Of a DNA stretch of 11,693 nt, positions 6,496-11,693 are shown in pieces. Each line of letters starts with the position of its first letter. Position 1 is the stretch's first letter. The position numbers were made by a program, and so were the translations under genes. Below the pieces are notes generated by a model. The model saw nothing but the letters and a program-made list of their open reading frames with translations, was not told the origin of the DNA and searched no databases. The stretch comes from Strigomonas culicis (Eukaryota; Euglenozoa; Kinetoplastea; Trypanosomatida; Trypanosomatidae): the NCBI GenBank assembly GCA_000482145.1, contig AUXH01000595.1, positions 1 through 11,693 on the forward strand, given 5' to 3'.

Positions 6496-6956
6496 ATGAA
6501 GGATGACTCACACGCTTTCCGTCTACAACTCTAATGAATCTAAATGAAAGGGGTCGAGGCACAAATGAAAGCGAACAGACTTCACTGTGTTGAGGAACAA
6601 AACAGATAGCAAATGCTCTTTATTAGTATTGGTATTGTTATTTTAGATGTATGTTTCCTTTTCTTTCTCAATATAGCAAAAAGGAAAAACAGAGAACTAG
6701 GTGCTAAAGAGGCTTCTGTTAGGATAATGAATGTCTATCCTTCGCTGAGCGCTCGCCTACTTTCTGATGCTGCTGCTGTGACGCAACAAAGGGACAAGAA
6801 GGGGAGAGAGAAGGGTAGACGAGTCCACTTGGGGCTAAGGATGGGGCGGCGTGAAAAGGCACACCCAACGATTGCACGGTGGAGAAGAAGAAAACTAAAA
6901 AAAAAGGCAAAAGATTTGAATATACGAAGTAAACAGTACAATGGGAGAGCGGGTGC
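6496..6956. other. Spacer between the frameshifted gene and the two-TM gene
   Basis: A 461-bp spacer. Most of it is the presumed 5' leader of the two-TM gene. The stretch at about 6816-6956 is the presumed 3' UTR of the frameshifted gene, with an A-rich plus-strand run near 6885-6910. A reading frame on the plus strand from 6613 is an accident of composition. No gene is visible. Confidence 0.65.
6776..6815 (-). promoter_or_regulatory. Predicted trans-splice signal for the two-TM protein gene
   Basis: The plus-strand purine run 6796-6815 is a 20-nt pyrimidine tract in the transcript, and the first AG downstream is at 6777-6776. The leader would be about 280 nt, the longest predicted here. It contains no ATG before the one at 6495, which supports the start. 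Other AGs closer to the start lack a good tract. Confidence 0.45.
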
Positions 6957-9144
6957 TCACTGCCGCACCAGCTGCTGCAGCTCGCGCGACAGCGACTCCA
7001 GCTCGGAGGCCAGCTCGCACTGCTCCCGCCGCACGCGCCGCAGCACGCGCCGCTTCTCCTCCGCCGTGTCGTCGTCCGCCACGCGCGTGGCAACCACCGG
7101 CTCCGGCGCGGCGGCCGCGGCCATAGCGGCCTCCCGCCGCAGGAGCGTCGCCGTCTCACGGAAATGCAGCTCCCGCATCATCCCGTGCGCGCCGTGGTCG
7201 GCGAGCAGCTCCACCCGCACGCGGTCCACCGCCTCCTCGCCCACGACGCGCCGCAGCGCCAGCAGCCGCGTCTGCGCCGCGTCCTCGCGTATCTGCGCCC
7301 GCAGCAGCGCCTCTTCTGCTTCTTCCTCCTGTCTCTGTGCCTCCACATCGCGGACGGCCTTGGGCGTCCGCACGAGCTCCGCCATGGACGCGGAGCGGCG
7401 GTGCGACGACGCGCGCTGCCGCTCGGCCGCGCGCAGGACGTGGTCCCGCTCCAGCTGCTCCAGCGCAGCGAGCTGCGCCGCGCTGGGGCCACGGTGCGGC
7501 GGCGTGCCGTCCGCGACCGGCCGCACCGCCGGCGGCGGCGAGTGGCGGTCCGTCGACGGGCCGTAGCGCACCACGGCGGTGGCGCCGCCACCCCGTGCCG
7601 GGCTGTCCACCGCCCCGAAGTGCAGCGGCCGCCGCACGTCCATGCCGGGGTCCGCCGCGCCATCGGCGCGCCGCAGCACAAAGTGCGGACTCAGCAGCCG
7701 GCTGCCCCCCGTCGGGGCCACCGCCGCGGCCGCGGCCACCGCCTGGCGCCGCGGGGGGGAGTACACCACCGGCCCGGCGTACGGCGCGTGGCGCGCCGGC
7801 GCTCGCCCGCGCACCGCGGCTGCCGGCGGCGCGGCGGCACGGCGGTCTCGGTCGCGCGCCTCCAGCACTGCCGTAACGCGCGCCCGCGGGCCGAGGATGG
7901 CGCTGGCGCCGCTCGCCCACCGCCAGCCGGTGGCGACCCCCGCCGCCTCGCCGTGATGCGGGTTGGCGTCCACGGTCGGCGCGCGGTGCAGCGCCCCGTC
8001 GAGCGCCGCGGCGCTGGGCGTCCGCCTATGCGCGCCCCACCGCCGCAGCGGCCGCCGGTCGTGGCGCGCGGCGTCCCTGCCCCCCCCAGCCGTCCTCCAC
8101 ACGCGGGCCAGCCGGCTCCAGCAGCAGCCGGCGCGGCGGCGCGGCGCCGTCCGCGCCCATGACGGCGGAGAAGCGCAGGCGCCGCGGCAGCACGCCGCCC
8201 CGCAGGGCGGGGGTCGGGAGGGAGGAGCCGCCGGCGCTCGTGCTGCGGTGGTCGTCCGTGGGGCTCTGCACCACCGCCGCCGCCCGCGGCGGCGCGGCCC
8301 TCGCGGGGCCAGGGCCGCTCGGCGGGGTCGAGCCGCCGGCCGCCGCGGGCGCCTCCTCCACTGTGACCTCCGTCACGGACGTGGAGAGGGCCGTGGCGGC
8401 GTCGGGCCGCGGCAACGACGCCGTATCGGACGGCGACGGCTCCGCTGTGTGGGACCGTGACGGCTCCTCCTCCTCCTCCGGCGGCGGCGGCGGCGTGGCC
8501 GTCCGGGTGGCTGCGCGCGCCGCCGCCTCGTCGCGGTCCGGCGAGTGCGGCGACGGGGTGCGCGCGAACCAGGGCCCGCGCGGCGGCGGCGGCGGCGCGA
8601 GGCTCGGCGCGCGCGCGTCGGCCTCGCTGCGGTGCGGCCGCGCGAGCTCCTCGGCGAGGGCGGAGAGCTGCATGTCCGGCGACGGCGCGTGGCCATCGCC
8701 GTAGGACGTGTCGGCCGACGCGACGGCGCGCAGTGGCGAGAGCAGCAGCCGCGCCGCCGCGCCGCCGCCCGGCGAGCGCGCACCGGTGTCCGCGTCGCTG
8801 CTGCTGCCGCTGCTGCTGCCGCCGGGCGGCGGCAGCCCCACCGCGACGCGGTCGCTCGACGGCGACGGCGAGTCGCTGCCGTGGAGCAGGTACTGCCGCC
8901 GCACCAGCGCGTCGATGTCGGCGCTCGTGAAGACGCGCCGGCGCAGCACCGCCGGCGGCTCGTCGGGGCTGCGGGGCGACGTCGGGGCGGGTCGCTGCTG
9001 CCACCACGCCGGGCCGTCATCGCTCCTGTCGGCGGATGGAGCCGCAGCAGCAGTGGGGGGCTCACTGGCGGCGGTCGGACGCGATCGCTGCCGCCGTCTG
9101 ACGTCGCTGGTGTCCGGCGACAGCGTGGACGACGATGAGAACAT
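6957..9144 (-). CDS. Large low-complexity/coiled-coil protein, reading frame broken near 8080-8087
   Basis: Two overlapping minus-strand frames look like one gene. The N-terminal part runs from ATG 9144 (preceded by TGA-GTG) and its frame ends at TAG 8028-8026. The C-terminal part occupies the next frame from about 8100 down to TGA 6959-6957. From ATG to final stop there are 2188 nt, one more than a multiple of three, so a single extra base accounts for the break; the intact product would be about 728 aa. The likeliest site is an 8-G run (plus-strand C run 8080-8087). The N-terminal half is Pro/Ser/Ala-rich and acidic, with SADIDALVRRQYLLHG near residue 75 and a Pro5-Glu5 stretch. The C-terminal half ends in long charged helices, probably coiled coil (EAQRQEEEAEEALLRAQIRE; ELASELESLSRELQQLVRQ). 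This could be cytoskeletal or scaffold-like, but no family is recognised. The second half lacks its own spacer or splice signal, so two genes are unlikely. Assembly error, strain mutation or true pseudogene cannot be separated here. Confidence 0.72.
8080..8087 (-). other. 8-nt G homopolymer, likely frameshift site
   Basis: A plus-strand run of eight C (G8 on the coding strand) lies inside the 77-bp overlap of the two half-frames of the large coiled-coil gene. Moving from the upstream to the downstream frame requires skipping one base, which fits one surplus G. Homopolymer length is a common error in sequencing and assembly, and also a common natural mutation site. The exact position is inferred; the overlap allows others. 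Confidence 0.6.
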
Positions 9145-9571
9145 CACTCACTAATAGTTGAATTGGAGTACACACGAATTTACAAAAAAAGAGATTTCTC
9201 TGTATATCTATACTTTTTTTTTAGCAATCTAACCCTTGCTACATAGAGAAAAAGAGAGAAAGTGAAAGAGAGCAACACAAGAATAACAGGGAGTATTTAG
9301 TACTGTAGGGGAAGAGGTAGGAATCAAATGCAAGAACAAAAAAAAAGTATATCGAAGGAGAAGAAGACGCGCCAGGGGGACATAAATGCAGTTATATGTA
9401 GAGAGCGTTTCAACAACAACAACAGCGAGGAGAGGAAAAACGCTCATCTCATGCGATCACTGTGGACACACAACAACGCACGATTCACACTAAAAACAAA
9501 ACAGCTTCAACAACAAGAAGAACAACCGTAAAAGGGAGGGAAGAAGAAAACAGCGAGAGAGAAAAAGAGCG
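9145..9571. other. AT-rich spacer between the YbaB-like gene and the frameshifted gene
   Basis: A 427-bp spacer with the leader of the frameshifted gene on the left and the presumed 3' UTR of the YbaB-like gene on the right. The right part includes a short CAA repeat at about 9411-9424 (UUG in RNA) and purine-rich plus-strand DNA near 9540-9568, just after the stop. No gene is visible on either strand. Confidence 0.7.
9239..9272 (-). promoter_or_regulatory. Predicted trans-splice signal for the frameshifted gene
   Basis: Plus-strand purine runs 9245-9262 and 9264-9272, separated by one T, form the pyrimidine tract. The first AG downstream is at 9240-9239. This gives a leader of about 94 nt with no upstream ATG before 9144. 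A second, weaker tract at 9184-9194 with AG at 9152-9151 would leave only a few bases of leader. Confidence 0.55.
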
Positions 9572-10447
9572 CTACCATCGCTCCACAGATTCCTTGTTGA
9601 TCGGCCGGTGCCACGCCTCGCCGCGCTGCTGCAGCTGTCGCAGCTGCTTCTCGCGGTCGCCCACCTTTGCGCGCGTCCACATGGTCTCCGCGACGTGCTT
9701 GTTGTCCAGGTAGGCGACCCAGTTGCGCCGCAGCAGCCGGCCCTCGTCCATCGGCGTGTACGGCGCCAGCACCTCCAGCGGCGCCGGCGGCTGCTTCGCC
9801 CCCGGCGCGCCGGCGGGCCGGTCGGCGAGGCTGTGGCGCGCGAGGTACGTCTTGCCACGCACCGTCCGCGCCCACGCCTGGCCCTGTGGGCTCTCCAACC
9901 ACTGCCGCTCCCACAGCCGGCGGCGGCCGACCGCCGCGGCGGGGCCGTCCGCCCGCGCGGCGGGGATCGTGCGCTGCGGCTCCGGCGTCGCGCCGCCCTT
10001 CAGCACGCCGCCGAACGTCTCCGTGCTGTCCTCCGCGACCGTGTAGAACTCCGGGTTGTCGCGGATGCCGAGGATGAGCGGCTTGAGGTCCTTCAGGAAC
10101 TGCTTGTAAATGTTCTTCTCCGCCTCGGCCATGAGGGCGTGGCCCTTCGTGCACGCCTGCGCGTAGGCGGCCAGGATGAGCTGCTGCTGCCGCTGCGGGG
10201 TCAGGTCCTCCAGCGACGGGTTCACGCGGACGCGCTTGAGGAAGCCGCCGGGCGTCGTCACGACCTCCACGCGTCCATCCCACGCCTGGCCGACCACCTC
10301 CATCGTGTCGAACCGCATCTGGTGCTCGTACTTGTTGTTGTAGACGTAGGCAAGGATGCGGTGGAACTGGCGCTCCGGCAGCAGCCGGCGGTGGTGCGCC
10401 CACAGCGCGCCGCGCACGCGCTCCGTGATGCGGCGGTACACCTCCAT
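9572..10447 (-). CDS. YbaB/EbfC-like domain protein, 291 aa
   Basis: The segment at about residues 47-118 matches the YbaB/EbfC pattern: a strand pair with Gly and a basic turn (VVTTPGGFLKRVRVNPSLED), then a long helix (QQQLILAAYAQACTKGHALM). In bacteria YbaB proteins are small dimeric nucleoid-associated DNA-binding proteins of roughly 100 aa; eukaryotic versions usually act in organelles. Here the domain is flanked by a basic N-terminal region (1-46) and about 170 further residues. The C-terminal part is rich in Trp, Arg and Gln, with RLWERQWLESPQGQAWAR and NWVAYLDNKHVAETMWTRAK segments. A mitochondrial role in nucleic-acid binding is inferred; the N-terminus has several Arg and His but also Glu, so it is not a textbook presequence. 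The start ATG 10447-10445 follows a splice tract and AG. The assignment is from pattern recognition and should be confirmed by profile search; the reading frame itself is secure. Confidence 0.8.
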   Translation of the reverse strand: MEVYRRITERVRGALWAHHRRLLPERQFHRILAYVYNNKYEHQMRFDTMEVVGQAWDGRVEVVTTPGGFLKRVRVNPSLEDLTPQRQQQLILAAYAQACTKGHALMAEAEKNIYKQFLKDLKPLILGIRDNPEFYTVAEDSTETFGGVLKGGATPEPQRTIPAARADGPAAAVGRRRLWERQWLESPQGQAWARTVRGKTYLARHSLADRPAGAPGAKQPPAPLEVLAPYTPMDEGRLLRRNWVAYLDNKHVAETMWTRAKVGDREKQLRQLQQRGEAWHRPINKESVERW

Positions 10448-10475
10448 TCTAGAGAATACACACGGCTAGCTGCTG

Positions 10476-10603
10476 CTGTTACAGAGGATTGAAAGAAAAA
10501 AGAAAACTGAATGGATACAAAGTCAGACAAATAGAGGGAGAGCGAGAGAAAGAATGAGAGAATGAACATCAAAATGAACAGAGGGGAGAAGAAGAAAAAA
10601 AAA
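10476..10603 (-). promoter_or_regulatory. Predicted trans-splice signals for the YbaB-like gene
   Basis: There are two candidate tracts. The plus-strand purine run 10581-10603 (23 nt) is followed by its first AG at 10508-10507, giving a 59-nt leader. The run 10491-10506 (16 nt) is followed by AG at 10477-10476, giving a 28-nt leader. Neither leaves an upstream ATG before 10447; the ATG at 10569 lies upstream of both acceptors. Both sites may be used, as heterogeneous acceptor use is common in trypanosomatids. The whole 271-bp spacer 10448-10718 contains no gene. Confidence 0.5.
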
Positions 10604-10718
10604 CAGCATCTCTCGTGTATTTCTGTTTTTTTTTGTCCATATACCTTGTGTTACTGTGTTATAGCATGCATAGGAATAAGCGGTACTGTGGGCAACTGAC
10701 GCCACAGCGGCCGTCCCT

Positions 10719-11693
10719 CTACGGCAGCGGCTGGTGGCTCTCGTCCGCCTCGCGGCCCCGCACGCGCGGCGTCGGCCAGTACGTGTCTTGCTTGCCGTAT
10801 TGCTTCCACAGCCCGGTGGGCATCGAGCGATAGTTGATCTTCGCCGTCGCGTTGAGGTGCATCTGTGCCTGCGACCGCGCCGTCTTCGCGACGCGCACCT
10901 CGTTCATGTACTTGGCGCTGTGCACCTCGCCCTCGAACTTCTCGAAGGAGGCCACGACCCGGCCGCTGTGGCGCAGGTAGCTCTCGCGGTCCTTGCGGCT
11001 CATGCGGCGCCGCAGCACCGTCTCCGTCTTTTCCTCGTCGAGCCGGCGCGCCAGGCGGTGCAGTCCGCGCCACGGCGCCTCGCGGTCCTCCGCCTGCAGC
11101 AGCTCCTTCAGCCGCGCGGCGCGCCACGCGGCCTGCCGCGTCGCCGCGTCCGTCGACGGTGTCACAAGCGCGGGCCCCACGGCGCGGCCCGCGCGGTGCG
11201 CGGCCAGCCGCCCCTCCGCGCTCTCCGCCAGAAGCGCAGGCGGCGCTGCGGCCGCACGCGCGCCGCTGCGGCCGCCCCGGCGGCGGTTCGCCTGCCGCCC
11301 GAACTGCTCCAGCGTGTCCAGGAACTGCGACACGGCGCCGCCGCCGCCGGGGGCGGCGGAGGGAGCCTCCTCCGCTGGGCTCAGGCCCTTCACCCGCGAG
11401 GCCGCCGCGCCCGTCCCCGCCGCCGTGCGCGCCGCCGCGGGGGACGGCGCCGGCTGCTGCTGTGGCGGCGGCGGCGCCTCCTGGGGTGCCCCCGCCGCCC
11501 CGGGAGGGTCGTACTGCAGACTGACAAAGTCGTCCTCCGGCCGCTCGACGCCGGTGTTGAGGCGAAAAGGGGTGTCGCTGTACGGCGTCGGCTCGCGCGC
11601 CAGTGGGTGGGCCGCGCGCCAGCGCAGGAAGTCGCGCGTGCGGGCGCGGCGCTGCTCCTCCGCGGTCGCCGCCGCCGCCGGCGCGGTCGGCGC
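10719..11693 (-). CDS. Basic, possibly mitochondrial, hypothetical protein (5' end outside window)
   Basis: The frame is open from the right edge to TAG 10721-10719, about 324 codons, and no ATG occurs in the rightmost 300 bases, so the start lies beyond the window. Near the visible N-terminus is a basic segment (EEQRRARTRDFLRWRAAHP) followed by PYSDTPFRLNTGVERPEDDF. A low-complexity Ala/Pro/Gln linker comes next, then SQFLDTLEQFGRQANRRRGG. The C-terminal 120 residues are highly charged and mostly predicted helical (RLDEEKTETVLRRRMSRKDR; SFEKFEGEVHSAKYMNEVRV). The end is Trp/Tyr-rich, with MPTGLWKQYGKQDTYWPTPR. The basic, helical character with short aromatic motifs resembles kinetoplastid-specific mitochondrial ribosomal or other RNP proteins. 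I do not recognise a family, so that is a weak inference. The reading frame is convincing because the overlapping frames are Arg/Pro/Ala-only. Confidence 0.75.
   Translation of the reverse strand, partial: APTAPAAAATAEEQRRARTRDFLRWRAAHPLAREPTPYSDTPFRLNTGVERPEDDFVSLQYDPPGAAGAPQEAPPPPQQQPAPSPAAARTAAGTGAAASRVKGLSPAEEAPSAAPGGGGAVSQFLDTLEQFGRQANRRRGGRSGARAAAAPPALLAESAEGRLAAHRAGRAVGPALVTPSTDAATRQAAWRAARLKELLQAEDREAPWRGLHRLARRLDEEKTETVLRRRMSRKDRESYLRHSGRVVASFEKFEGEVHSAKYMNEVRVAKTARSQAQMHLNATAKINYRSMPTGLWKQYGKQDTYWPTPRVRGREADESHQPLP

Noticed and set aside
5099..6562. 487-codon minus-strand frame overlapping the two-TM gene
   Set aside because: Arg/Gly-only composition. The overlapping 429-aa frame has TM segments, an acidic tail and an upstream in-frame stop.
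7691..9007. 438-codon third-frame ORF across the frameshift region
   Set aside because: Arg/Gly/Ala-dominated composition and wrong codon periodicity; it is a shadow that happens to lack stops.
8026..9144. Treating this as an independent gene, with a second gene from 8102 to 6957
   Set aside because: Trypanosomatid genes need a spacer with splice and poly(A) signals. Here the frames overlap by 77 bp within GC-rich coding DNA, and the downstream frame begins with GTG rather than ATG.
1..11693. Prokaryotic defence system, CRISPR array, transposon, tRNA or rRNA
   Set aside because: No spaced repeats, transposase or reverse-transcriptase motifs, or recognisable tRNA arms were seen. Gene layout and spacers are those of a kinetoplastid directional gene cluster.

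Overview
The window looks like nuclear DNA of a trypanosomatid (Kinetoplastea). All eight recognisable genes lie head to tail on the minus strand, with no opposite-strand gene and no visible intron. The coding blocks are extremely GC-rich, with GC-saturated third codon positions and Ala/Arg/Pro-rich low-complexity protein. They are separated by AT-rich spacers that carry long purine runs on the plus strand. Read in the direction of transcription these are pyrimidine tracts, and each is followed by an AG, as expected for spliced-leader trans-splicing of polycistronic RNA. TAA, TAG and TGA are all used as stops, which argues against the stop-reassigned Blastocrithidia-type code. I cannot name the genus.

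Layout in transcription order (right to left). (i) 11693-10719: C-terminal part of a basic protein, probably organellar, whose start lies outside the window. (ii) 10447-9572: a 291-aa protein with a YbaB/EbfC-like domain. (iii) 9144-6957: one large low-complexity and coiled-coil gene that is split between two frames, with an 8-G run at 8080-8087 as the likely frameshift point. (iv) 6495-5206: a 429-aa protein with two hydrophobic segments and a very acidic C-terminus. (v) 4844-4590: an 84-aa small protein. (vi) 4279-3800: prefoldin subunit 5, the clearest identification. (vii) 3193-1436: a 585-aa CCCH zinc-finger protein, probably RNA-binding. (viii) 406-1: N-terminus of a protein with a presequence-like start and a SAP-like helical module, cut by the window edge.

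The genes do not form a functional operon. Co-transcription of unrelated genes is normal in kinetoplastids, and expression differences would come from RNA processing and UTRs. Three products (the two edge genes and the YbaB-like protein) could be mitochondrial, but only gene viii shows a convincing presequence. For most genes, choosing the first ATG downstream of the best tract plus AG gives a 5' UTR of about 30-280 nt without upstream ATGs, and this supports the chosen starts. I found no tRNA, rRNA, CRISPR array, transposon or prokaryotic-type system. The most useful leads are the frameshifted gene, the degenerate tandem CCCH module and the uncharacterised two-TM acidic protein.
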